From an uncultured Dehalococcoidia bacterium (lineage in GTDB: Bacteria; Chloroflexota; Dehalococcoidia; Lucifugimonadales; UBA3495): DNA of 64,000 bases. This document shows positions 1-8,500 of the stretch, piece after piece. The stretch spans positions 1,550,001-1,614,000 of the forward strand of contig OY282456.1 in NCBI GenBank assembly GCA_958296225.1. The letters run 5' to 3'. Every line of letters starts with the position of its first letter. Within the stretch, counting starts at the first letter, position 1. The position numbers and the translations under genes were made by a program. The notes under the pieces are model-generated. The model made no database searches. It was not told the origin of the DNA and saw only the letters and a program-made list of their open reading frames with translations.

Positions 1-377
1 ACTGCCGTCAGCACGTTTTCTTTATTGGGGTCCATGTCCTGGATGGCCCGGCCCAGCCAGCCCTCGGTAGCCATCTTGGTCGGCTCGGCGGTGTGCCAGA
101 TGTCCATAGAGCGGAAGTGCGAGCGGATGGGGTTGGGATAGCCGATGCCCTGGATGACGGCCACCTTGCCTTCGTCGTACAGGTCCTTGATGGGGGCCAT
201 CGCCGGGTGGAACCCAACCTTGCCGTCAATAGCCAGAACTTCCTCCGGCTCCACCTTCAGATGGGGGCGATAGTCCTTATACAAAGGGTCGCTGTAGGGG
301 ATGATGGTGTTCAGAGCGTCATAGGCGCCCGACATTTGCAGAACTACCAGCACCGGGTCTTTCTTCGTAGCGGTCAC
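1..377 (-). CDS. DUF1501 family protein (N-terminal 125 residues; runs off the window)
   Basis: Reading leftward from a GTG at 377 the frame is open to the window edge. A GGAGGA ribosome site lies just upstream. The translation has features of the DUF1501 (sulfatase-fold-like) family: GAYDALNTIIPY near the start, then a GIGYPNPIRSHFRSMDIW block around residues 80-97. Family members are usually around 400 residues and often start with a Tat signal; none is visible before the first strand here, so this one may be cytoplasmic or the true start may be missed. It sits 73 bases downstream of the DUF1800 gene on the same strand. DUF1501 and DUF1800 genes are classically adjacent and co-transcribed, and neither has a well-established biochemical role. 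Confidence 0.85.
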   Translation of the reverse strand, partial: MTATKKDPVLVVLQMSGAYDALNTIIPYSDPLYKDYRPHLKVEPEEVLAIDGKVGFHPAMAPIKDLYDEGKVAVIQGIGYPNPIRSHFRSMDIWHTAEPTKMATEGWLGRAIQDMDPNKENVLTA

Positions 378-450
378 GATTGGTTCCTCCCGTGGGGGGT
401 TGGTTGGTCGGTTTTTTGACGGGGTTGGCGCCAGCCGGTTCGGGGACGGG

Positions 451-1854
451 CTAGGCATAGATGTATTCTTTGGTGGCGACAATCATCTGCAGCAGTTCAC
501 TGACCCGCGCGGCAAAGTCTGCGGTGTCGGTGCGCAGGGCGCCGCCCTTGGCCAGGCTGGCGGCCAGCATCTGCCGCGTTTCGTCGGCCAGCTCGTAATG
601 CCCCAGCAGCCGGCAGGTATCATTAACCATGTCTTCCGGTGAGATGACGGGGCCGCGGTCGGCCAGGCGGTTGATAATCTCCCGGACGCCGGGCTGGTTC
701 ACGTCGCCGACGAAATCAGCCGTGAAGTTGATGCGATGCACCAGCGTGCCGCCGTCAATCCACTCCCGGCCGGTGTGCCAGCCTTCCACCGACGGCGGGT
801 TGAACAGCTCCTGGCCCATGTGCTTCATCTCATCAAAGATGAACTCAAAGCCGGGCTTGGGCTCTTGCCAGTCGCCCACCAGCCGCAGGGTGCCCATCAC
901 GGTTTCCACCGGACTCTTGACTCGGGTGAAGCGGGCGTTCTTGAAGGCGTCGGAGTGGAACAGGACGCGCAGCATGGCGCGGATGTTGTAGCCGGAGCGG
1001 AAGTACTCGTCCTCCAGCATCTTGATGGTGTCCGGGTCCTGGGGCGGCGTGTCCATCCAGGCCGGCACCTGGGCCTCATCGGCCACGAAGTAGGTGTAGA
1101 GGTGGCGGGAGATGAAGCGGGCCGTGGCCGGCTGCTTCGCAATGATGTCAACGATGTCCTCGCCGTTGAAGTTGCCGGTCTCCCCCAGGAAGGTCTTGAT
1201 GCCGTCGTCGTGGTCGTCCGGGTTATAGACGAACTTGGCGGAGTAGCGGCCGTAGGGCTGGCCGGGAACATTGTTGGAGATGGTCCAGCCGGTGAAGGCG
1301 CGGGCGCATTCCTTAACGTCGTCCTCGGTGTAGTTGAACTCGCCGTCCTTGCCGACGCCCATGGAGAACAGCTCCAGCAGCTCGCGCCCGTAGTTTTCGT
1401 TGATGGCGCCCTTGTGGCTGAGGCAGTTGTCCAGAAAGAAAATCATCGCCGGGTCTTTGGAAATCTGCACCAGCAAGTCCCGGAAGCTGCCCAGGCCGTA
1501 CTTGCGGAACATCTCGATTTCGTCATACGACGTCGGGTAGCTCTGCGTCTTGCTGTCGGCGGTGCACAGGATGCCGTGCCAGAACAGAACCATCTTCTCT
1601 TCCAGCTGGCGCCGGGAGTTAATCATGCGAAAGGCGAAGTACTCGGGGACGCCCCGGGTGAAGTGGCTCCATTCGATGAAGTAGCGCTCGGCCAGGTCAA
1701 GGTCCATCCCGTGGGGGTTGTCCTCCGGGTTGAGCAACTCGGCAACCGTTGCCTCGTAGCCCTTGGCCGCGCGGGCCTCCAGCTCCTCGTATTGTGCGCC
1801 GAAGCCGGCCCGCCGCATCAGATGGGCCATCAGTGCGATGTCATGGTCTGCCAT
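451..1854 (-). CDS. DUF1800 family protein
   Basis: A 467-residue protein starting MADHDIALMAHLMRRAGFG, the typical DUF1800 N-terminus (H-L-x-R-R-A-G-F-G). The family block around GRELLELFSMGVG, followed by a TE-DDV-E-ARAFTGW stretch, is also present, as is the C-terminal PPSVEGWHTGREWI block. A strong AGGAGG site lies eight bases before the ATG. No signal peptide is visible, unlike many homologues. The DUF1501 partner follows directly, so the two should form one operon; the intergenic region with the divergent monooxygenase gene carries both promoters. The function is unknown: the pair is widespread in environmental bacteria and is presumed to be secreted or envelope-associated elsewhere. 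Confidence 0.9.
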   Translation of the reverse strand: MADHDIALMAHLMRRAGFGAQYEELEARAAKGYEATVAELLNPEDNPHGMDLDLAERYFIEWSHFTRGVPEYFAFRMINSRRQLEEKMVLFWHGILCTADSKTQSYPTSYDEIEMFRKYGLGSFRDLLVQISKDPAMIFFLDNCLSHKGAINENYGRELLELFSMGVGKDGEFNYTEDDVKECARAFTGWTISNNVPGQPYGRYSAKFVYNPDDHDDGIKTFLGETGNFNGEDIVDIIAKQPATARFISRHLYTYFVADEAQVPAWMDTPPQDPDTIKMLEDEYFRSGYNIRAMLRVLFHSDAFKNARFTRVKSPVETVMGTLRLVGDWQEPKPGFEFIFDEMKHMGQELFNPPSVEGWHTGREWIDGGTLVHRINFTADFVGDVNQPGVREIINRLADRGPVISPEDMVNDTCRLLGHYELADETRQMLAASLAKGGALRTDTADFAARVSELLQMIVATKEYIYA

Positions 1855-1968
1855 AGATAATCCTCCTGGATCTGAACTAACAAGTCGCCAGCGTTATCCT
1901 ATCATTAAGCCGTGCGCCGCTCAACCTCGCCATGCCAGGCTGGCGAAAATCTTTTGGAGAGGCGTTAG

Positions 1969-1997
1969 TTGGGCGGTTAAGCTGTCCCGGCTATAAT
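1969..1997 (+). promoter_or_regulatory. Sigma70-type promoter for the monooxygenase-like gene
   Basis: TTGGGC at 1969-1974 and a perfect TATAAT at 1992-1997 are separated by 17 bases. The -10 lies 35 bases before the start of the downstream gene. Confidence 0.6.
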
Positions 1998-2032
1998 GGC
2001 CCCATTCATTCCTGCTTGCTTGGAGTCGCCCT

Positions 2033-3196
2033 ATGGCCGAGAATCCGGTTCACGCCGCCGAAAACCTGGTTCCCGATATTTTAGCAAATCTGGCCCGGAT
2101 TGACGCCGAGCGCCGGTTGCCTGCCGAACTGGCGGCGCGGATGGCGGAAAAGCGGCTGTTCTGCCTCTACGCCCCGCAATCCCTGGGCGGGCCGGAGGCT
2201 GACCCCATCACTGCGTTTCAGGTGGTGGAAACGATTTCCCAGGCCGACGGTTCCGCCGGCTGGTGCGTGTTCAACGGCAGCGCGGTTACGTCGGCCATAT
2301 CCCGGCTCACGGTGGACGCGGCCAAAGAGATTTTCGGCGACCCGCCGGCCATCCTCGGCTCCGGTTCCGCCCGGCCCGAAGGCGCCGCCACCCTCACCGA
2401 GGGCGGTTACATCGTCAACGGACGCTGGAATTACCTGAGCGGCATTGACCACTCTACCGCGCTGTTCCTGAATTGCCGCCTGCGGGACGCCGCCGGGCCG
2501 GTACTGAACGACGACGGCAGCCCGGCTACCCGCGTGGCGATAGTGCCGGTGGCGGCGGGCGCGGTTCTCGATACCTGGGCCACGCTGGGGATGCGCGGAA
2601 CGGCCAGCAATGACTGCGAGTTTTCCGATGTGTTCGTGCCGGCGCGGCATACCTATGCGCGGGGCGACCCGTCTTATCACGACGGGCCGCTGTACAACCC
2701 GCCGCAAACTGCCATCCTTATCAGCTGGACGCTGGCGGCGGCCAACGCGCTGGGCATGGCGCGCGGCGCGATGAATGCCTTTACCGACCTGGCCACCACC
2801 TCCGGCGCCACCGGCTCCAGGATGCTGCTGCGCGACCGCACCTACGTCCAAATCGCCTTTGGGGAATGCGAGGCTATGCTGGACGGCGCGCGCACCCACG
2901 TCCTCGACGCCGTGGGCCGGATGTGGGAATCGCAGGTACACGCCCGGCCCGATTTGATGGATCAGGCGGTGCGCGCCCGGCTGGCGATAACCCACGCCAT
3001 CCGCCGGTCGGTAGATGTGGTGGACAAGCTGTTCAACGTAGCCGGCACCAACGCCATTCACCGCTCCGTGGGATTGGAACGGTTTTTCCGGGACTTGCAC
3101 GTAAGCGGGCAGCATATATCGGGCCTGCCCGCCAACTACGAATACGGCGGGCAGGCGCTGCTGGGGGCTGCGGTGCGGGCGTCGCTTTATACGTAA
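2033..3196 (+). CDS. Acyl-CoA dehydrogenase-fold flavin monooxygenase (HsaA/hydroxylase-like)
   Basis: A 387-residue protein of the acyl-CoA dehydrogenase fold. It opens with a helical N-terminal domain (EA-RRLPAELAARMAEKRLF), then the middle beta domain (GGYIVNGRWNYLSGIDHS), a TWATLGMRGTASND segment, and a C-terminal four-helix bundle with FNVAGTNAIHRSVGLERFFRD. The GRW-SG pattern and the R-D-L-H near the end are typical of two-component flavin monooxygenases (HsaA, HpaB-like, group D) rather than beta-oxidation dehydrogenases. The substrate is unknown. A reduced flavin supplier is not encoded alongside. A clean promoter precedes it and it diverges from the DUF1800 gene. Confidence 0.8.
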   Translation: MAENPVHAAENLVPDILANLARIDAERRLPAELAARMAEKRLFCLYAPQSLGGPEADPITAFQVVETISQADGSAGWCVFNGSAVTSAISRLTVDAAKEIFGDPPAILGSGSARPEGAATLTEGGYIVNGRWNYLSGIDHSTALFLNCRLRDAAGPVLNDDGSPATRVAIVPVAAGAVLDTWATLGMRGTASNDCEFSDVFVPARHTYARGDPSYHDGPLYNPPQTAILISWTLAAANALGMARGAMNAFTDLATTSGATGSRMLLRDRTYVQIAFGECEAMLDGARTHVLDAVGRMWESQVHARPDLMDQAVRARLAITHAIRRSVDVVDKLFNVAGTNAIHRSVGLERFFRDLHVSGQHISGLPANYEYGGQALLGAAVRASLYT

Positions 3197-3198
3197 TC

Positions 3199-3480
3199 GT
3201 GGAGCACCTGGCTGAAATAATCAGTGACCTGCCGACTAATGCCAGAACGATAATCGTCTTTATGTTGGTGGTGCCGGCTATGGCGCAGGCAGCTTTAGTC
3301 GCTTTGCGCCGGGATCGCAAAGACCGGCTGCCTTGGGGAGCGTCTTCCGGCCACCTCTACGCTGCGATGCTTTGGGTGGTATGTCTGACGGTCATCGTAG
3401 CGGCGGCGCTATTTCTCTACTACGTCGGGGTTGGTATTGGAAAAGAGATTGCGGATACCCCTCAGCAAACGTCCGACTAG
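3199..3480 (+). CDS. Small two-helix membrane protein, hypothetical
   Basis: A 93-residue frame from GTG 3199, two bases after the preceding stop, in a position suggesting coupling to the monooxygenase gene. Two hydrophobic stretches are visible, about residues 17-36 (IIVFMLVVPAMAQAALVAL) and 55-78 (AMLWVVCLTVIVAAALFLYY), separated by a basic loop RRDRKDR. No family was recognised. The last 72 bases overlap the 3' end of the convergent gene. There is no clear ribosome-binding site, and an ATG at 3262 is an alternative start. Confidence 0.5.
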   Translation: MEHLAEIISDLPTNARTIIVFMLVVPAMAQAALVALRRDRKDRLPWGASSGHLYAAMLWVVCLTVIVAAALFLYYVGVGIGKEIADTPQQTSD

Positions 3481-3801
3481 CGGTGCGGTGTCCCGCGCTA
3501 GCCACCAGGTTAAAACGGCGAACGCTCCCAGCCATCCCAGAGAGCCGGCGCAAAACAGGCAAACCCCCACGAGCAGGAGAGTAAGATTATTCTGCGCGCC
3601 GGCCCAAAGCGATATGAGCGCTCCTGCTATGGTGCCAATGCTGGCGCCGGTGAGGGTGTAGTCCAGCCAAAACGATTTGTCCCGACGGCCGCCGCCTTTG
3701 CTTGCGCCGGCGGGAGGTTCAGCCCCGCGGCGTGCATCGTCCCCTGGCGCGGGCAGGTACTCCGCTTCCGTACCCACGCTTGGCGTGTTGGGCGTTGCCA
3801 T
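3409..3801 (-). CDS. Two-helix membrane protein, hypothetical
   Basis: A 130-residue protein. The start at 3801 is preceded by GGGAGGTG, so a longer upstream frame is not used. A hydrophilic Gly/Ala/Arg-rich N-terminus (about residues 1-45) is followed by two membrane helices (about 50-72 and 74-96: LTGASIGTIAGALISLWAGA, then LLLVGVCLFCAGSLGWLG), then a basic tail LLRGIRNLF. The arrangement resembles small inner-membrane proteins; no known family was recognised. It converges with, and overlaps, the small membrane gene on the other strand. Confidence 0.65.
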   Translation of the reverse strand: MATPNTPSVGTEAEYLPAPGDDARRGAEPPAGASKGGGRRDKSFWLDYTLTGASIGTIAGALISLWAGAQNNLTLLLVGVCLFCAGSLGWLGAFAVLTWWLARDTAPLVGRLLRGIRNLFSNTNPDVVEK

Positions 3802-3857
3802 GCTGCACCTCCCTGATACGCTCAATGTTACACCCTGCCGGCCGGGCCGACCAACCC

Positions 3858-4532
3858 CTATTCTGGGAAAATCCGCCGGTACACCCCCGGCGAACCGCCC
3901 ACGTGCGCCATGTGGGGCCGCACTTCGTGAGTCCAAACCGGCGTTACCGCAGTGCGCCAGTTGTCCCAGCCCGCGCTTTCCGCTACGGCCAGCGATTCCA
4001 TTTCGTGGACGGTGGCGTACTTCGGCGCGCCCATCACCGCCTGGAAGCGGCGGGCCCTGATATAGCCGGGGATGCTCAGGCACAGCGGCAGCCGTTCGTT
4101 GTTGTAGGCGTCGTTGAATTTCTCTTCCAGGTGGTCGGGCACCGACATTCGCCCCACCAGGATTACCGGCGACATTCCCGCCTCGGCCGTGTCGGCGGAC
4201 AGTTCCGCCGGGTGCACCCGCCGGTACAGGTTGCGGACGTACTCGGTGCCGATGACGCTGGGCGACATACGCTGCGACCACTCGGTGGGGCTGGTCAGCC
4301 ACCGCTGCCATTCGTCAGCGTACCAGGCTTCGTGGGAATCCAGCTCGTAGCAGGCCAGATACTTCGGCCCGCCCTGCACCGCCTGGTAGCGCGCCGCGTC
4401 CAGCACGCCGGGGATGGCTAGCCGCTCCGGGATGTGCTCTTCGTTGTACCAGCGGTTATACTCATCGTCGTGCTCCGGCGCCACGTCGCTGAACACCAGC
4501 AGCAGGCCGTCGCCTTTCTTTTTTGCAGTCAT
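3858..4532 (-). CDS. EthD/DUF4286-like dimeric alpha-beta barrel protein, two tandem repeats
   Basis: A 224-residue protein starting MTAKKKGDG; GGAGGC lies just ahead of this ATG, so a longer upstream frame is rejected. It contains two copies of a ferredoxin-like alpha+beta unit: DDEYNRWYNEEHIPERL-IPG near residue 20 and EEKFNDAYNNERLPLCL-IPG near residue 130. Each is followed by an aromatic-rich strand (ARYQAVQGGPKYLACYEL and ARRFQAVMGAPKYATVHEM). Single-unit relatives act as dimers in degradation of hydrophobic compounds; here the dimer appears fused in one chain. The substrate is unknown. A truncated copy of its first 25 codons lies 700 bases upstream. Confidence 0.75.
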   Translation of the reverse strand: MTAKKKGDGLLLVFSDVAPEHDDEYNRWYNEEHIPERLAIPGVLDAARYQAVQGGPKYLACYELDSHEAWYADEWQRWLTSPTEWSQRMSPSVIGTEYVRNLYRRVHPAELSADTAEAGMSPVILVGRMSVPDHLEEKFNDAYNNERLPLCLSIPGYIRARRFQAVMGAPKYATVHEMESLAVAESAGWDNWRTAVTPVWTHEVRPHMAHVGGSPGVYRRIFPE

Positions 4533-4572
4533 AATTGCCTCCGTTTGGGAGTTACACACCAAAGTGAGCAGC

Positions 4573-4815
4573 TTACACCCGAATATGTCCCAGAACGTCC
4601 AGCTCAGCCGCTTCCATTGTCCACCCGGAAGCGACTAACATCTCTATTTCGTCCTCGGCAGTAGGCTCGTCGTCCCAATCATAAGACCGAAATGGCACAG
4701 ACTCCCCAAGTCCGTCCGTTAAGTCCATCAGACGGTCGGTTTCTGCTTCAGAAAGTGGCCGTTCATCTGACAGTAACACCAAGCGGCCAATTTCCATGTC
4801 AATTTCATCCATCAT
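4573..4815 (-). CDS. Small acidic protein, putative antitoxin partner of the HigB-like toxin
   Basis: An 80-residue acidic protein with ATG overlapping the toxin stop as ATGA. It has clusters of Asp/Glu, including DWDDEPTAEDEIEML, and ends in LDVLGHIRV. I see no helix-turn-helix, which would be expected of a HigA antitoxin. It slightly resembles the N-terminal neutralising segment of some HigA proteins (a short helix followed by an acidic patch), but this is a weak impression. The toxin-first gene order with a four-base overlap is the classic higBA layout. Confidence 0.6.
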   Translation of the reverse strand: MMDEIDMEIGRLVLLSDERPLSEAETDRLMDLTDGLGESVPFRSYDWDDEPTAEDEIEMLVASGWTMEAAELDVLGHIRV

Positions 4816-5108
4816 AAATTTTCCAGTCGGCTTGAGATTCGGTCATAGTCAGCGTGAGAGCCTAGCCATCTTGCATCAACCAGTTTCAGTTCATCGTAAT
4901 AAACGTCAGCTATCAACCTATATCCAGCGAGGATAAACTTCCACCTGTTGCCTCTTATGAATTCAGCATTTGGGAATAATTGCGAAACGTCGGAGGGCGC
5001 GTTCCAACTAGCCCGTTCCACCCGTTTGCTCCAGGCAATAAATCTTCGTCTGGCTTGCGAATCTCTGTGTAAAATTTCTTGGACTCGTCTTGTTATCGTT
5101 ACTTCCAT
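4812..5108 (-). CDS. higB: HigB family type II toxin (RelE superfamily mRNA interferase)
   Basis: A 98-residue protein. The C-terminal half has the HigB pattern: SDVSQLFPNAEFI, then GNRWKFILAGYRLIADVYY, and finally WLGSHADYDRI, matching the family's G-x-H-A-x-Y-D-x-I end. HigB proteins cleave mRNA on the ribosome. The N-terminus (SQARRRFIAWSKRVERASW) also matches the family. It is translationally coupled to the acidic downstream gene. The pair sits between a complete EthD-like gene and a duplicated fragment of that gene's 5' end. Confidence 0.8.
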   Translation of the reverse strand: MEVTITRRVQEILHRDSQARRRFIAWSKRVERASWNAPSDVSQLFPNAEFIRGNRWKFILAGYRLIADVYYDELKLVDARWLGSHADYDRISSRLENL

Positions 5109-5115
5109 GGCTATA

Positions 5116-5247
5116 TTACATCACAAAGGAGCCGACACTGTCAATTGCTGGGGCGCGGGGTTTGCTCACTTTATGCTCCGGCGCCACGTCGCTGAACACC
5201 AGCAACAGCCCGTCGCCTTTCTTTTTTGCGTTTGCATTTGCAGTCAT
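5116..5247 (-). pseudogene. Truncated duplicate of the EthD-like gene 5' end
   Basis: A 43-codon frame whose first part (MTANANAKKKGDG, then LLLVFSDVAPEH) repeats the N-terminus of the gene at 3858-4532, with a 12-base insertion encoding extra Ala-Asn codons. After residue 25 the sequence diverges and stops. It has lost both alpha+beta units and cannot have the parental function. Confidence 0.75.
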
Positions 5248-5250
5248 AAT
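5174..5250. repeat. Direct repeat bracketing the HigB module (other copy 4471-4535)
   Basis: Bases 4471-4535 and 5174-5250 align with about three mismatches plus one 12-base insertion. The toxin gene pair lies between them, so the module appears to have arrived together with, or caused, a local duplication. Confidence 0.75.
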
Positions 5251-5298
5251 GCATCCCGGTCGCTTTCGTTGCCGTTCCTTCCGTGTTGCCCGTTCTAT

Positions 5299-5556
5299 CT
5301 AATAGACATCGCTGCGATGCCCCACCCGTTCCACAACTACGCGGCGGTCGTCGTGTTCCAGGTAATAGATTGCCCGGTAATCGCTGATTTGCAAGCGACA
5401 ATAGCCGCTCCATTGCCCGGTCAGTTCCCGGTGGTTAATAGCTTCCGCGTTGTCGGCCAGCCAGAGCAGCCGGCGGCGCACCGTCTGCGCTATCCGACGG
5501 TCCAGACGGGACATATCATCATCCGCTGCCTCGGTGTATTCCAACGCATAGCCCAC
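5299..5556 (-). CDS. RelE/ParE-type toxin
   Basis: An 85-residue protein with a GTG start overlapping the restriction gene's stop as TAGTG, so it is translationally coupled to it. The sequence has the RelE/ParE core: helices (DDDMSRLDRRIAQTVRRRLLWL), then GQWSGYCRLQISDYRAIYYLEHDDRRVVVERVGHRSDVY, with the typical R-x-x-Y-x-L and V-x-V-x-x-V-x-H-R-x-x-V-Y pattern. Family members cleave ribosome-bound mRNA or poison gyrase. No antitoxin gene follows; the next gene downstream is a truncated fragment. It may be an orphan, or neutralised by something encoded elsewhere. Confidence 0.8.
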   Translation of the reverse strand: MGYALEYTEAADDDMSRLDRRIAQTVRRRLLWLADNAEAINHRELTGQWSGYCRLQISDYRAIYYLEHDDRRVVVERVGHRSDVY

Positions 5557-8500
5557 TATTCCAGTCCCAGCCGCCGGTGCACTTCCGCGGCGGGGATGGT
5601 GCGCCGGCCGCCGGCCATGCGCTCGGCCAGCGCCGCCCGCAGTTCCGCCGCAAACTCCGGCCTAAACTCCAAACCTTCGTCCGGGTCAATATCCGTCAGC
5701 ACGTCCAGTTCATAATCTACAATCTTCATCGTCGCCACGCTGACGGTACACACCCGCGCCAGCAGGTCAATCACCTGTTCCTTGTAATCCGCAAAGCGAT
5801 AGGTGTTGAACCGCTCCCGTATCGTCGGGTCCCGGGGCTTGCGCTCCCGGTACTGGTCAAGTACCCATTCCACCGCCGAGCGGTTGCCCAGTTCGTACAC
5901 CCAAGCCTGCCACGGTACGCCGGCCAGGGTAGTCTGCTCGTCCAGCGTAATGGTGTCGCGTTCTTTATCGACCCGCAAAATGGCCCGGCCCGGCATTACC
6001 CCGCCCTTATCCCGCCGTTCCAGCGGGTAGGGTTCTGCCGACTCAAACCCCAGGTGCAGCTCCAGCAGCTCCCGCCCCAGCCGCACAAACTCGGCAAATT
6101 CGGTCTGAAAGTGAACCCGCGGAAACTCCCGCCGCAACTCAATCTCCCATCGCTGCTGATACGCCGGGTCGTGCAGCATAGCGTAGGTGTAGGCGAAAAT
6201 GTCCTCGGCAGTGATGCCGTCGTCGCCGTAATGCTCGCGGAACTGCCGCAGCCCCCACTCGGTAATGTTGCTGACCCGTTCACCGTCGGTCGTGTAGCGG
6301 TAGAGCGGCAGGCATTGCGTGTCGCCGGTGAAGTGAAAATCACACGGCTTATCTGTTGCCAGTGCATAAAAGTCTTTGCCATTCACGCAAAAATTGATGA
6401 CCCGATTGGGCTGTTTCAAGTCATCCCCAAACATATCGTAATGATTTTTGGTGAGTACGTCATTCATCGTGAAATCAGCGAAGTGATGCTTTTTGACAAA
6501 CGGGCGATACAACGTTTGGATGCGGTTCCCGTCGTTATAGACGATGCGCCGGCCGTGTCGGAATTTGTTACGCAAGTCACGACTCCACTTGATAACCGGG
6601 TCATATGATTCGCCGCCATTGTCCAGGAGGCCGTTATAAGTATCCGCAAAGAAAAGCGCCTTTGCCCGCAGATTGTGGACATCAAAATCATACACCCAAT
6701 CATCGCGGTTGGATTTGACGGCGTTGGTGAACAGGCTGAACACTGCCTGCTCATCAGCAGCAGTTTTAGCAAACTTGGTCTGCCGGTTGGCAAGCGGCGT
6801 CAGTTCCTTAAACTTACCGTCCGGCTGATTGAGCCATTCCCCCGTGGCGCTGGGCGTGATTTCCTTGAAATCGAAATTGTCAAATGTTTTGTCCTTGATG
6901 TAATTAACCTTGTCCGGGGCTTTGGCATAGCTACGGACGTCGTTGTAATATACCTTGAACTCGCCGGCGCCTTGCCGCCGCACCAGAAAATAGATGGCAA
7001 CTCCGACGCGGATTTTGTCGTCAAAGATGTTGCCGCCCTCTTGCCGGCGGCGTTCTCCGCTGGTGCGGGCGTTGCCCTTCAGGTCAAAGGCCCACAGTTC
7101 GTTAAACTCCTCGGCAACGACCTTGCGAAACCCGTCGTCCTGCCGGGCGTCCAGAAACGCGCTGTTGCTGACGAAAGCGATAATCCCGTCATCCGCCAGC
7201 CTATCCGAGGCCCATCGGATGAACCGCTTGTACATATCATATTGCTTGGTTTTCTGCGCCGTGCTGGCGGCGATGTAGGTTTCGCTGATGCGCCGGTCAA
7301 TCTCCGGGTATTCGCGGTTCTTGTTATTGTCGTTTTCGTTCTGCTGGTTGGCGTTATACGGCGGGTTGCCCATAATCACGCTGATGCTCTTTTCGTTCTG
7401 CTCCTGCACCCGTATCCAGTTTTCCTCCGACAGCGCCCCCAGGTTGAACGCGGCCTGCCGCTCCACCGCGCCGCCCGTCGCCCCCTGCCAGTCCATATTG
7501 TCCAAAGTATCCACAAAGCACAGGTTGGGAAACTCCCGATACTGCCCCGTCCGTTCCCGGTAGGTGTATTCAATGTTCAGGTTGGCGATGTAATAGGGCA
7601 GTATGGCGACTTCGTTGGCGTGGATTTCGTTCCGGTACTTGTACTCCAGCCGTTCCGCCGGCAGGTAGTTAATCAGGCTGGTGACAAAGGTTCCCGTGCC
7701 GGTGGCCGGGTCCAGAATTGGCACGTTGTCGTCGGCCAGCCCCTTCTTAAAATGCTTTTGCAGCAGGTAATCCGTGCCGCGCACGATAAAGTCCACCACT
7801 TCGTTAGGCGTATAGACCACGCCCAGGCGGTCGGCGGCGGCGGGGTTGTAAGCCTGGTAAAAGTCCTCATAGATTGCTTTGAGAAACTGCTGCTTTTCGG
7901 CGAAGTCGGTAATCTCCCACGCGGCGCGTCCGATAGCGCCATAGTAGCGGCGCAGGTTGTCGATGGCCTGGCGCTGGACATCGCCGGTGAAAAAGGTTCC
8001 TTCCAGGTCATCCAGCTGCCGGGCGACGCTGTTTTCCCGGTGGAACTGGCTTTCCCGGAACACGGCCATAAAGATGTCTTTGGTGAGGATATGCTGGAGC
8101 AGCATTTCGCGCACGTCGGCGTCAGACACTTCGGGGCTGATGGTCTGGCGGCAGAGGGCCAGGAACCGGGCGGCGGTCTCCCGGTAGGCGGGATTGCCGG
8201 CGGCGGCGCCGGCCACGGCGGCGCGCAGGTTGTCCAGCACGGCGGGCAGGTCGGTTTTGAACTGCTGGCGGGCCTGGCGAAACTCCCCAATCTCCGGCAG
8301 TTCGTAATCCAGGAACCGCCGGATGAGGCGATGCAGCTCGCCCGGGCGGGACATATCAACCCGCATCGCCTCGCCGCCGTTCTGAATCAGGACGGCGGTT
8401 TGCGAGTCCTCAAAAATGATATTGTCGTCCGGGTAGCCCCGGTTGAACTTGCGCGCGATTTCGGCGTCCAGGTTGTCGCGGGAGTCCTTGGCCTCCCAAT

